31,261 nucleotides of DNA, taken from Candidatus Shapirobacteria bacterium. Its GTDB lineage: Bacteria > Patescibacteriota > Microgenomatia > UBA12405. The notes beneath the pieces were generated by a model. It had not been told where the DNA came from. It saw only the letters and a list, made by a program, of their open reading frames with translations, and did no database searches. This document shows positions 8,114 to 15,836 of the stretch, piece after piece; within the stretch, counting starts at the first letter, position 1, and the number at the start of each line of letters is the position of its first letter. The translations under genes and the position numbers were made by a program. The DNA lies in NCBI GenBank assembly GCA_023245435.1, contig JAHFKH010000005.1, positions 1 through 31,261 of the forward strand. Direction: 5' to 3'.

Positions 8114-8461
8114 ATGTCAATCATTCATAACACCAAACAACGACGACTTATCCGAGTCAGATCAAAAATCTCCCAAAATTTAGGTATTCCTCGTTTAACT
8201 GTTTTCCGTTCCAATTGTCATATTTGGGTCCAAATTATTGACGATAAACACGGTAAAACTTTAGTTTCAACTTCAACCAAAACTTTAAAATTAACCAAAG
8301 GCACCAAAATGGAAAAAGCAGCGCAGGTCGGTAGCGCTATCGCCAAATTAGCCAAAACTAAAAAACTTCAAAAAGTTAGATTTGATCGTGGTTCTTATCG
8401 TTATCATGGTCGCGTCAAAGCCTTGGCTGATGCTGCCCGTGACGGAGGACTTAAATTTTAA
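8114..8461 (+). CDS. rplR: 50S ribosomal protein L18
   Basis: L18 escorts 5S rRNA with L5. The 115 residues have the short basic N-terminus (KQRRLIRVRSKI), then RLTVFRSNCHIWVQIIDD, and end with RYHGRVKALADAARDGGLKF, the classical C-terminus. The codons for that tail contain a GGAGGA string that should not be mistaken for the rpsE ribosome binding site (17 nt from its ATG). Confidence 0.97.
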   Translation: MSIIHNTKQRRLIRVRSKISQNLGIPRLTVFRSNCHIWVQIIDDKHGKTLVSTSTKTLKLTKGTKMEKAAQVGSAIAKLAKTKKLQKVRFDRGSYRYHGRVKALADAARDGGLKF

Positions 8462-8466
8462 AAAAT

Positions 8467-8946
8467 ATGGATACAGTACAAAACAATCAACGAGCTCATT
8501 TTGAAAAATTTGAAAAACCTCAAAGTGAATTCACCGACAAAGTTATGGAAATCAAAAGAGTTTCCAAAAAAACCAAAGGTGGTAATCAAGTTTCTTTTAC
8601 CGCTCTTGTCGTTTCTGGTGACAAAAAGTCACGTGTTGGTTTAGGCCATGCTAGGGCAAAATCAGTCGCCGATGCTATTGCCAAAGCTATTAAAAAAGCT
8701 CAAAAATCTTTAGTTTCGATTCCGATTGTCAATGGTACTATTTCCACCGCCATGACTTTAAAATTTAAAGGCGCTATTATTATGTTGCGACCTGGCAAAA
8801 AAGGTAGTGGTCTAATTGCTGGTGGCCCAGTTCGATCAGTTGTCGAATTAGCTGGTGTCCAAGATATTGTCAGTAAAATTATTGGATCAAAAAATAAATC
8901 AGTCAATGTTATGGCTACTTTTAAAGCTTTACAAAGTCTAAAATAA
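8467..8946 (+). CDS. rpsE: 30S ribosomal protein S5
   Basis: S5 acts in decoding fidelity at the mRNA entry. The 159 residues contain the dsRBD-like fold with KGGNQVSFTALVVSGD, VGLGHARAKSVADAI, and the GSGLIAGGPVRSVVELAGV signature. The N-terminal 20 residues before the conserved core are polar and short. The next gene is rplO after only 1 nt, so the L30 gene found here in most bacteria is missing. Confidence 0.98.
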   Translation: MDTVQNNQRAHFEKFEKPQSEFTDKVMEIKRVSKKTKGGNQVSFTALVVSGDKKSRVGLGHARAKSVADAIAKAIKKAQKSLVSIPIVNGTISTAMTLKFKGAIIMLRPGKKGSGLIAGGPVRSVVELAGVQDIVSKIIGSKNKSVNVMATFKALQSLK

Positions 8947-8947
8947 T

Positions 8948-9382
8948 ATGATTACTCTTGCTACCCTACCATCAATTATTTCAAAATCTGCCAAACGTGT
9001 TGGTCGTGGTATTGGTTCTGGGGTTGGTGGTCACACTACTGGTCGTGGTGCCAAAGGTCGCAATGTTCGAGGCAAAGTCAAATTAACTTTTGATGGTACC
9101 AAAATTAAAAAAGGTTGGATCAAACGTTTGCCATTTTTACGCGGAAAACATCGTACCAACGCCTTACCAAAACCAGAAATAATTACCTTAGCTCAAATCG
9201 AAAAACATTTTAAATCCGGAGAAACTGTTTCAGTCCAAACTATTTTTGAAAGATTTCCTCGTCTCGACATTCGTCGTCAAAAATTTGGTGTCAAAATTCT
9301 TTCGGCAGGTAAATTGACCAAAAAATTAACATTTACAGATGTTAAATTGTCAGCTGCTGCTCGTGCTAAGATAGAAGCATGA
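8948..9382 (+). CDS. rplO: 50S ribosomal protein L15
   Basis: L15 is a late assembly protein. The 144 residues have the Gly-rich RNA-binding N-terminus (KRVGRGIGSGVGGHTTGRGAKG) and the LPFLRGKHRTNALPKPE region. The stop TGA overlaps the secY start (ATGA), as is common for this gene pair and compatible with translational coupling to the membrane channel. Confidence 0.97.
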   Translation: MITLATLPSIISKSAKRVGRGIGSGVGGHTTGRGAKGRNVRGKVKLTFDGTKIKKGWIKRLPFLRGKHRTNALPKPEIITLAQIEKHFKSGETVSVQTIFERFPRLDIRRQKFGVKILSAGKLTKKLTFTDVKLSAAARAKIEA

Positions 9383-10659
9383 ACTATTTGGCGAAATCCT
9401 TATCTCTCTATTTCGAGGGCATCAAAACCCCCATCCTCAAAAAGAAAATCCTAATTACTTTAGGTATTTTAGTTTTATTTCGTTTTATTGCTCATATCCC
9501 TGTTCCTGGTGTAAATTTAACCTTACTCCGATCTTTTTTTGCTCAAAATCAATTGTTATCATTACTAGATATATTTTCTGGTGGAACTTTAGCCAATTTT
9601 TCTATCGCCGCTTTAGGTTTAAATCCTTACATCAACGCTTCAATTATGTTGCAAATGTTAGCTTTTGTCATTCCCGAATTAAAAGCTTTACAAAAAGAAG
9701 GGGAGTATGGTCGAGCCAAAATTAACCAATATACCCGTATTATTACTATTCCACTCGCCGCTTTCCAAGCTTTTGCCATGTATGGAATTTTGCATTCCCA
9801 AAATATTATTGGTGGTTTAAATATTTTAACCATGACTGCCTTAATTACTTCCATGGTGGCCGGGACGATGATCATGATATTTTTAGGTGAATTAATTAAC
9901 GATTTTGGAGTCGGCAATGGTATTTCTATCATTATTTTTGCTGGTATCATTTCTCGCCTACCTGTGGGCCTTATTCAAACATTAGCCCTCTCCGATTTTT
10001 CCAATCCCGAAACTTTATTTAATATTTTATTATTTGCTGCTTTAGCTTTTGGTATAATTTTTGCCGTCGTTATGGTTGAAGAAGCTGTTTTGCGTGTTCC
10101 CATTAATTATGCCAAACGGGCTCAAGTCACTTATTTACCTATCAAAGTCAATGTTGCCGGAGTTATGCCTATTATTTTTGCTGTCTCACTTGCTTCTTTA
10201 CCTTCACTTTTAGGCCAAGCTTTGGTAAAAAATGCAAACCCTGCTATTGCTTCATTTGCCTATCAATTGACTAAAATTTTTTCACAAACTAGTATTACTC
10301 ACATTATTTTTTATTTTGTATTAGTTATTGGTTTTACTTTTTTCTATGCTTCGGTAGTGTTTAAACCTCACGATGTTGCCGATGAATTACGTAAATCTGG
10401 TGGATTTATGCCCGGTATTCGTCCTGGTATTGCTACTGAAAATCGTTTGCAATTTTTATTAAATCGAGTTGTTTTAATTGGTGCTGTCTTTTTAGGTCTG
10501 ATTGCCGTTGTTCCTTCAATTATTCAAAAAATAACTGGAGTTACTTCATTAACTATTGGTGGTACTAGCGTTTTAATCGTTGTTTCGGTCATTTTGGAAT
10601 TGACCCGCAAAATCGAAAACGTCGTCCAAATGCACCATTACGAAAAATTAAGCTATTGA
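9379..10659 (+). CDS. secY: Preprotein translocase channel subunit SecY
   Basis: Ten-helix channel of the Sec translocon in the cytoplasmic membrane. The 426 residues have the family length. The plug region follows IPVPGVNL; other conserved parts are LGLNPYINASIMLQML, NGISIIIFAGI, RVPINYAKR and the cytosolic FKPHDVADELRKSGGFMPGIRPG loop. The start overlaps rplO by 4 nt. The stop TGA shares a base with the following ATG of the Nudix gene. Confidence 0.98.
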   Translation: MNYLAKSLSLYFEGIKTPILKKKILITLGILVLFRFIAHIPVPGVNLTLLRSFFAQNQLLSLLDIFSGGTLANFSIAALGLNPYINASIMLQMLAFVIPELKALQKEGEYGRAKINQYTRIITIPLAAFQAFAMYGILHSQNIIGGLNILTMTALITSMVAGTMIMIFLGELINDFGVGNGISIIIFAGIISRLPVGLIQTLALSDFSNPETLFNILLFAALAFGIIFAVVMVEEAVLRVPINYAKRAQVTYLPIKVNVAGVMPIIFAVSLASLPSLLGQALVKNANPAIASFAYQLTKIFSQTSITHIIFYFVLVIGFTFFYASVVFKPHDVADELRKSGGFMPGIRPGIATENRLQFLLNRVVLIGAVFLGLIAVVPSIIQKITGVTSLTIGGTSVLIVVSVILELTRKIENVVQMHHYEKLSY

Positions 10660-11120
10660 TGAATCAAACCTTAACTGCTCTCGACATATTTGGTAAACCT
10701 CACACTGCTTTATCTTCAAATTTTAAACTTAGAATAAGTGCCTACGGGGTTTTGGTTGAAAATGGAAATATATTGCTTCAACAAAATCCAGTCAATAAAA
10801 AATATAATTTACCAGGAGGTGCAATCGAAATAGGCGAGTCAGAACGCGATGCAGTCAGTCGTGAGTTTCTAGAAGAAACAGGGTATTCAGTCAAAGCTAC
10901 TGAAGTTATTGATACTGATTTTCAACTATTTACACTTAATAATATTTTTTTTCACAATATAATTTTATTTTATAAAGTAGTTCGAACTTCAGACAGTATA
11001 TTACCCATCAACTGTCCAGAAAATGATAGTTCCGATGCTAAGTTTTTTAATATAAACACACTCGACTATGACACAATTCAACCAATTTATTATAAAATTT
11101 TAAAAAGCTTATGTCACTAA
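10659..11120 (+). CDS. Nudix hydrolase
   Basis: Mg-dependent hydrolase of a nucleoside diphosphate linked to another moiety; the substrate is unknown. The Nudix box is complete: GAIEIGE, seven residues, then REFLEETGY, matching G-x5-E-x7-REUxEExGU. The ATG at 10659 gives 153 residues; a TTG at 10656 would add one. It is inserted between secY and adk, overlapping secY by 1 nt and adk by 10 nt, so it is cotranscribed with translation genes. Proposed roles such as mutT-like pool cleaning are inference. Confidence 0.9.
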   Translation: MNQTLTALDIFGKPHTALSSNFKLRISAYGVLVENGNILLQQNPVNKKYNLPGGAIEIGESERDAVSREFLEETGYSVKATEVIDTDFQLFTLNNIFFHNIILFYKVVRTSDSILPINCPENDSSDAKFFNINTLDYDTIQPIYYKILKSLCH

Positions 11121-11692
11121 ATCTTTTCATTATTGGTCCTTCAGGTTGCGGCAAAACCACTCAAGCCAAACTTATTGCTGAGAAATATAATTTGACTCAT
11201 ATTTCTATGGGGCAACTATTGCGTGATGAAATGGCGGCCAAATCAGGTTATGGTCTCGAAGCCAAAGGCTATATCGATAACGGCAAGCTTGTTCCCGACG
11301 ATTTAGCTTTCGATGTTTTAATCAATAAATTAAAAACTATAAATTTTGCCAATTTTATTATTGATGGTTTTCCCCGAGTTTTAAATCAAGGGCGAATTAT
11401 TGAATTTTATTTACGAAAAAATAATTCTCCCATAACCGCTGTAATTCATTTAACCCTATCATTCGAGCAAATTTCTGCACGTCGAGCCAAAGCGGGGACA
11501 GAGTTTCAAGACAAAGATCGAACTGATAATAACCCCCAAGAAATTGCCAATCGTCAGGCGTTTTATGATGATAATATTGATAGTGTTCGTGAATACTTCG
11601 AATCTAAGGGTAAATTTATCGACATCGACGGCAACCGTCCCATCGAGCCAATTTTTGAGGATATTGTTAAAGAAATTGAAAAAATTAAGTGA
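11111..11692 (+). CDS. adk: Adenylate kinase
   Basis: Interconverts ATP+AMP and 2 ADP. The 193 residues carry the P-loop GPSGCGKTT (9-17), the AMP-binding region SMGQLLRDEM and the IIDGFPRVLNQ strand. The LID is of the short form, without the four-Cys zinc ribbon. It starts inside the Nudix gene and is the last gene before a 77-nt gap. The usual downstream map gene is not here. Confidence 0.95.
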   Translation: MSLNLFIIGPSGCGKTTQAKLIAEKYNLTHISMGQLLRDEMAAKSGYGLEAKGYIDNGKLVPDDLAFDVLINKLKTINFANFIIDGFPRVLNQGRIIEFYLRKNNSPITAVIHLTLSFEQISARRAKAGTEFQDKDRTDNNPQEIANRQAFYDDNIDSVREYFESKGKFIDIDGNRPIEPIFEDIVKEIEKIK

Positions 11693-11716
11693 TCAACCCC
11701 CACATTTCTTCTCAAT

Positions 11717-11728
11717 TTAAGGTAAAAT
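11717..11728 (+). promoter_or_regulatory. Putative infA promoter (-10 with 5' TTAAGG)
   Basis: The 12-mer TTAAGGTAAAAT ends in a -10-like TAAAAT at 11723-11728. The same 12-mer recurs at 12008-12019 before rpmJ. A start about 7 nt downstream would give infA a ~35-nt leader made almost only of A and T. No convincing -35 is visible. Confidence 0.5.
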
Positions 11729-11769
11729 TAGACATATTTTTAAACAAAATAATTAAATATTTAAAATAA

Positions 11770-11973
11770 ATGAAAGATATCACCGTCAAAGGTCTAGTGA
11801 CCGAAGTTCTTCCCGACCAGTTATTTCGCGTCAAGCTTGAAGATGGAAACTTAATTGTTGCCTATCTTGCGGGACGATTACGCTTAAATCATATTCGCTG
11901 TTTAGCCGGTGACACCGTCTCTCTTGTTTTATCGCCCGACGGTAACAAAGGACGTATTGTTTATCGCGGCTAA
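11770..11973 (+). CDS. infA: Translation initiation factor IF-1
   Basis: A 67-residue OB-fold protein that blocks the A site during initiation. Conserved parts are VKGLVTEVLPDQLFRVKLEDG, GRLRLNHIRCLAGD and the terminal KGRIVYRG. Flanking gaps of 77 and 61 nt are large for this cluster, and each contains a promoter-like element, so infA may be transcribed on its own as well as by read-through. Confidence 0.96.
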   Translation: MKDITVKGLVTEVLPDQLFRVKLEDGNLIVAYLAGRLRLNHIRCLAGDTVSLVLSPDGNKGRIVYRG

Positions 11974-11990
11974 TATGGTAAACTTACTCT

Positions 11991-12019
11991 TTGATATTAT
12001 TAGTTACTTAAGGTAAAAT
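11991..12019 (+). promoter_or_regulatory. Promoter of the rpmJ-rpsM-...-rpsI (alpha) unit
   Basis: -35 TTGATA (11991-11996), 17-nt spacer, -10 TAAAAT (12014-12019). The spacing is ideal for a housekeeping sigma factor. Predicted transcription start is near 12026, leaving about 9 nt before the rpmJ ATG at 12035, too short for a normal ribosome binding site. Confidence 0.65.
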
Positions 12020-12034
12020 ACCAAAGTCATCTCT

Positions 12035-12148
12035 ATGAAGGTCAAATCAAGCATTAAAGTCCGTTGCAAAAATTGTAAAGTCGTCATTCGACGCGGCCTT
12101 CGTCGTATTATTTGTTCTACCAAAAAACATACCCAAAAACAGGGTTAA
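12035..12148 (+). CDS. rpmJ: 50S ribosomal protein L36, zinc form
   Basis: A 37-residue protein starting MKVKSSIKVRCKNC. Zinc ligands are C11, C14, C27 and H32, the canonical C-C-C-H set. It is short and would be missed by length cut-offs, but it sits exactly where expected, 3 nt before rpsM, and directly follows a good promoter. Confidence 0.96.
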   Translation: MKVKSSIKVRCKNCKVVIRRGLRRIICSTKKHTQKQG

Positions 12149-12151
12149 AGT

Positions 12152-12571
12152 ATGAGAATCTCTGGCATTGATATCCCCGATAATGAGCGCGCTCAAGTCG
12201 GTCTAACCCGCTTTTTTGGCATTGGTCCAAAAAACGTCTTGGAATTGGCTAAAAAATCAAAAATTGATTTAAATACTCGCATCAAAGATTTAACTCGTGA
12301 TCAAGTTTCCGATTTAATGAAAGCCCTCGAAGGTTTTATGACCGAAGGTGATTTAAAACGCGAAATTCGCGAAAGTATTGATCGACTCAAAGCCATCCGA
12401 TGTTACCGAGGTATTCGTCACATTGTTTCTCTTCCTGTTCGAGGTCAGCGCACCAAAAGTAACGCTCGTACTCGCAAAGGTAAAAAGAAAACAGTTGGTT
12501 CACTTACTAAAGAAGCTTGGGCAAAAATCGAAACTCAGCAAAAAGCTGCTGCTGCTCCAGTTAAAAAATAA
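12152..12571 (+). CDS. rpsM: 30S ribosomal protein S13
   Basis: S13 forms head-to-body bridge contacts and touches the P-site tRNA. The 139 residues begin MRISGIDIPDNERAQVGLT and hold the GIGP motif, a helix-two-turn-helix, YRGIRH, and the C-terminal GQRTKSNARTRKG. About 20 Ala/Lys-rich residues are added at the end compared with E. coli. Confidence 0.97.
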   Translation: MRISGIDIPDNERAQVGLTRFFGIGPKNVLELAKKSKIDLNTRIKDLTRDQVSDLMKALEGFMTEGDLKREIRESIDRLKAIRCYRGIRHIVSLPVRGQRTKSNARTRKGKKKTVGSLTKEAWAKIETQQKAAAAPVKK

Positions 12572-12577
12572 AATAAT

Positions 12578-12994
12578 ATGGCTACCAAAGAAGAACCAAA
12601 AAATAAAGTCAAAGTCTCTACCAAAAAGAAAGGTGTCATCAAAAATATTTCTGATGCCAAACTTTTTATTCAATCAACTTTTAACAATACTTTAGTTACA
12701 GTTACCGATATGAGTGGTAACACCTTATCCTGGTCTTCCAGTGGTCGTTGTGGTTTTAAAGGCAGTCGCAAATCGACTCCTTTTGCCGCTACTTCCGCCA
12801 TTGAACGGGCTTTGGAAGAAGTCAAAAAACATGGAGTCAAAAAGTTATTCGTTTATCTCAAGGGTCCAGGTACTGGTCGTGATGCCGCTCTTCGCTATCT
12901 TCGTTCTAAACGAGATTTTGAAGTTGATCAAATCGCCGATATTACCCCAATTCCCCACAATGGTCCTCGTCCACCCAAACAGCGACGTGCCTAA
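12578..12994 (+). CDS. rpsK: 30S ribosomal protein S11
   Basis: S11 is in the 30S platform near the Shine-Dalgarno/anti-Shine-Dalgarno cleft. The 138-residue product has an N-terminal Lys-rich extension of about 20, then IQSTFNNTLVTVTD, GFKGSRKSTPFAA, and the terminal DITPIPHNGPRPPKQRRA. The fold looks normal although Shine-Dalgarno sites are absent in this window. Confidence 0.98.
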   Translation: MATKEEPKNKVKVSTKKKGVIKNISDAKLFIQSTFNNTLVTVTDMSGNTLSWSSSGRCGFKGSRKSTPFAATSAIERALEEVKKHGVKKLFVYLKGPGTGRDAALRYLRSKRDFEVDQIADITPIPHNGPRPPKQRRA

Positions 12995-13002
12995 ACAAAA
13001 CT

Positions 13003-13635
13003 ATGCGAACCACACTTGATACAAAATGCCGTTTATGCCGAACTGAAGGCACAAAACTCTTTTTAAAAGGAGCTCGTTGCTTTTCCTCAAAATGTCCCAT
13101 CGAAAAGAAAGGTGCTGTTCGACCTGGTATGCACGGTCTAAAAAGAACTAAAAAACTCAGCGATTACGCCATTCAATTACGTGCCAAACAACAAGCTAAA
13201 CGTTATTACGGTGGTTTACTTGAAACCCAATTCCGAAATTATTACGATAAAGCCAAATTAATGAAGGGTTTAGTTGGTCAAAATCTTTTGTCGTTACTTG
13301 AACGACGTCTCGATAATGCCGTATTTATGGCAGGTTTAGCTTTATCTCGTTCTCATGCCCGTTCCTTAGTTTCTCATAAAAAAATATTGGTCAACGGCAA
13401 AGTTTTAAATATCCCATCTTACTCAGTCAAAATTGATGATGTTTTAACTTTAAGTCCAAAAATTATTGAAAAATCAGGTGATTTACTTAAATTATCTGAC
13501 AAAGACTTTAAATCTCCGGAATGGATTGAAGTCAATAAAACCAAATATTCCGCCAAAATAAACTCTCTACCTGTTGTTGACGCTAGTATTTCTGGTATCA
13601 ACATCAATTTAATTATTGAGTATTATTCAAGATAA
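13003..13635 (+). CDS. rpsD: 30S ribosomal protein S4, zinc form
   Basis: Primary 16S rRNA-binding protein. The 210 residues have an N-terminal zinc motif C9-x2-C12-x13-C26-x4-C31, the PGMHG turn, and an S4 RNA-binding domain with LERRLDNAVFMAGLALSRSHARSLVSHKKILVNG. It sits between rpsK and rpoA, in the common alpha-operon order. Gaps on both sides are 8 nt. Confidence 0.97.
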   Translation: MRTTLDTKCRLCRTEGTKLFLKGARCFSSKCPIEKKGAVRPGMHGLKRTKKLSDYAIQLRAKQQAKRYYGGLLETQFRNYYDKAKLMKGLVGQNLLSLLERRLDNAVFMAGLALSRSHARSLVSHKKILVNGKVLNIPSYSVKIDDVLTLSPKIIEKSGDLLKLSDKDFKSPEWIEVNKTKYSAKINSLPVVDASISGININLIIEYYSR

Positions 13636-13643
13636 AAACCCAT

Positions 13644-14573
13644 ATGATCAACATGATCGACACCAGTCATTTTCATCTTAAAACCATTAAACAAACTGCC
13701 ACTTTTGGTCAGTTTGAAATGAGTCCATTATTTGGTGGTTTTGGCCATACTTTAGGTAATTCACTCAGAAGAGTTTTACTTATTACCATCCCTGGTGCTG
13801 CCATTACTCGTATCAAAGTTTCTGGTGCTACCCATCTTTTTACTACTCTTCCTGGTATCAAAGAAGATTTAGTCGAAATTTCCCTAAATCTTAAAAAAGT
13901 AAAGTTTACCTACAATCAAGAAGATCCTGTTACCTTAACTCTCGAGAAAAAAGGTAAAGGTGTTGTTACTGCCGGCGATATTGCCGATTCCGTTACCTGC
14001 AAAGTCACTAATCCCGATCAAATAATTGCCACTTTAACCGATGATAAGGCTAAATTAAAAATAGAACTTCAAGTTGAACGCGGGGTCGGTTATACCATGG
14101 CCAAAGAACAAAAAACCGATGTTGTTGGTGAAATTATTCTTGATGCGACTTTTACTCCAGTTTTAAAAGCCAATTATACTGTCGAACCCACTCGTTTAGG
14201 TAAAAAATCAAATTACGATAAATTAACTATGGATATTTGGACTGATGGTTCAGTTTCTCCCGAAACTGCCCTAAAATCAGCTGCCAAAGATTTAATCAAT
14301 TCTTTGGGTCAAATTTTTGATACCCAAGAATTTTCCGATGAAGTCATTACTATTGCCAGTAACCCTGGTAGTCAATTAGCCGATATTTCCGTTGAAGAAA
14401 TCGAATTACCTCTTCGTGTTACCAATGCCCTCAAAAAAGCCGGTTACGGCAACATTGAAACTTTAACCCGAGCAGGTCGCAACGAAGTTTCCAAATCAAA
14501 AAATGTCGGTGAAAAATCATTAAAAGTTATTGATGCCTGGCTCAAAGACAAAGGCTATTCGTGGAGTAAATAA
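13644..14573 (+). CDS. rpoA: DNA-directed RNA polymerase alpha subunit
   Basis: Platform for RNA polymerase assembly. The 309 residues have the dimerising N-terminal domain (GGFGHTLGNSLRRVLL, LPGIKEDL) and, after a short linker, an intact C-terminal domain from about 250, with RVTNALKKAGY, NIETLTRAG and a KNVGEKSL helix. The C-terminal domain would allow UP-element or activator contacts. ATGs at 13644 and 13653 are both possible starts; the first is kept. Confidence 0.97.
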   Translation: MINMIDTSHFHLKTIKQTATFGQFEMSPLFGGFGHTLGNSLRRVLLITIPGAAITRIKVSGATHLFTTLPGIKEDLVEISLNLKKVKFTYNQEDPVTLTLEKKGKGVVTAGDIADSVTCKVTNPDQIIATLTDDKAKLKIELQVERGVGYTMAKEQKTDVVGEIILDATFTPVLKANYTVEPTRLGKKSNYDKLTMDIWTDGSVSPETALKSAAKDLINSLGQIFDTQEFSDEVITIASNPGSQLADISVEEIELPLRVTNALKKAGYGNIETLTRAGRNEVSKSKNVGEKSLKVIDAWLKDKGYSWSK

Positions 14574-14576
14574 AAA

Positions 14577-15017
14577 ATGAGACACCGTATTTTAGGAAGA
14601 CAATTAAATAGAACCGCAAAATTGCGTTGGTCTTTATTTCGTAGTCAATTACGGTCTTTGTTTACTTATGGTTTTATCAATACTACCCAAGCCAAGGCAA
14701 AATCTATTTTAAATAATGCCGAAAAAATAACCGGTTTAGCTTTAAAAGGTGGTTTAAATGACATCAAAGAAATTAATAAAACTTTTGATGATGACAAATT
14801 TGTGGCACAAATTGTCGCCAAAATTCAATCATCTTTAGCTGGACGTACTAGCAATTTTTTAAAAATTCAAAAAGTTGGTTTTCGTCAAGGTGACAATGCT
14901 TTGATTTCTAAATTATCTTTTTACAAAGAATTAGTTGCCACTAAACCTGAAGTAAAAGTCGAAGAACCAAAAAAGAAAACTATTACCAAAAAAATATCTG
15001 TTAAAAAAACTAAATGA
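14577..15017 (+). CDS. rplQ: 50S ribosomal protein L17
   Basis: L17 is near the tunnel exit. The 146 residues begin MRHRILGRQLNRTAKLRWSL, equivalent to the usual MRHRK.GRKLGRT.HR, and contain INTTQAKAKSIL. The second half is divergent, with a Lys-rich C-terminal tail of about 25. It lies 3 nt after rpoA. The TGA stop overlaps the rplM ATG. Confidence 0.95.
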   Translation: MRHRILGRQLNRTAKLRWSLFRSQLRSLFTYGFINTTQAKAKSILNNAEKITGLALKGGLNDIKEINKTFDDDKFVAQIVAKIQSSLAGRTSNFLKIQKVGFRQGDNALISKLSFYKELVATKPEVKVEEPKKKTITKKISVKKTK

Positions 15018-15433
15018 AATTAAGATCAACCATCACCAAAGAAAATACTGTTAAAAGAATTTGGCATTTAGTCGATCTTGAAGGTCAAACTCTTGGTCGT
15101 ATCTCGGTTAAATTGGCTAGCCTATTAATGGGTAAAGACAAACCATCATTTTCCTTTCAACGAGATGATGGTGATTATGTTGTTGCCATAAATTCCGACA
15201 AAATAGTTGTTACCGGCAAAAAATTAACTGACAAAATCTATTACCATCACACCGCTTTTGCCGGACATTTAAAAGAAATGTCTCTCAAAGATATGATGGA
15301 AAAAGATTCTCGACAAGTTATTATTCATGGGGTCAACGGTATGTTGCCCAAAAACAAACAACGCGATCGCCGATTAGCTCGTTTAAAAATATTTACAGGG
15401 TCAGAACATCCATATGGTGACAAAATCAAATAA
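15014..15433 (+). CDS. rplM: 50S ribosomal protein L13
   Basis: An early 50S assembly protein. The 139 residues include WHLVDLEGQTLGRISVKLA, the VVINSDKIVVTGKK-like segment, KIYYHHTAFAGHLKEM and GMLPKNKQRDRRLARLKIF. Fusion of rplM-rpsI to the alpha operon is common outside Proteobacteria. It overlaps rplQ by 4 nt and rpsI by 20 nt. Confidence 0.97.
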   Translation: MKLRSTITKENTVKRIWHLVDLEGQTLGRISVKLASLLMGKDKPSFSFQRDDGDYVVAINSDKIVVTGKKLTDKIYYHHTAFAGHLKEMSLKDMMEKDSRQVIIHGVNGMLPKNKQRDRRLARLKIFTGSEHPYGDKIK

Positions 15434-15815
15434 AAAATATACTTCTGCTTTAGGTCGACGCAAGTCTGCCATTGCTTCCGTTAAACTTTTTACCGGAAAA
15501 GAAGTATCAACCGTTAACAAAAAAAATGTTGACGCTTATTTTCCCACTACTCACACCTTTTTAAATAAACCATTTGCCGAAACCAAAACTACCGGTAAAT
15601 ATTATTTTGAGTCAAAAATTATTGGTGGTGGTAAAGAAGGTCAACGCGAAGCTTTGACCCTAGCCATTGCCCGTGCTTTGCAAAAAATTGATGCCGATTT
15701 TACCCTAGTTTTAAGACAAGCCGGGTTATTAACTGTCGACTCTCGTGTTCGTGAACGTCGTATGATTGGTACTGGTGGTAAAGCTCGCCACAAGAAACAA
15801 TCTCCAAAACGTTAA
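15414..15815 (+). CDS. rpsI: 30S ribosomal protein S9
   Basis: S9 reaches the P-site tRNA with its C-terminal tail. The 133 residues contain TSALGRRKSAIASVKLF, the GGGKEGQREALTLAIARAL helix region, GLLTVDSRVRERR, and a final GKARHKKQSPKR; the terminal Arg is conserved. The start overlaps rplM by 20 nt (ATG at 15414, alternative GTG at 15417). It is the last gene of the ribosomal run. Confidence 0.97.
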   Translation: MVTKSNKKYTSALGRRKSAIASVKLFTGKEVSTVNKKNVDAYFPTTHTFLNKPFAETKTTGKYYFESKIIGGGKEGQREALTLAIARALQKIDADFTLVLRQAGLLTVDSRVRERRMIGTGGKARHKKQSPKR

Positions 15816-15825
15816 TCAAATACGG

Positions 15826-15831
15826 TAAACT
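15826..15831 (+). promoter_or_regulatory. Putative -10 of uppP, leaderless arrangement
   Basis: TAAACT preceded by CGG lies 5 nt before the ATG at 15837. Transcription would begin at or next to the start codon. The GGTAAA core resembles the infA and rpmJ elements. No -35 is apparent. Confidence 0.4.
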
Positions 15832-15836
15832 ATTTG

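Noticed and set aside
8444..8449. GGAGGA upstream of rpsE as a Shine-Dalgarno site
   Set aside because: It is 17 nt from the ATG and encodes the conserved DGGLKF end of L18; the spacing is wrong.
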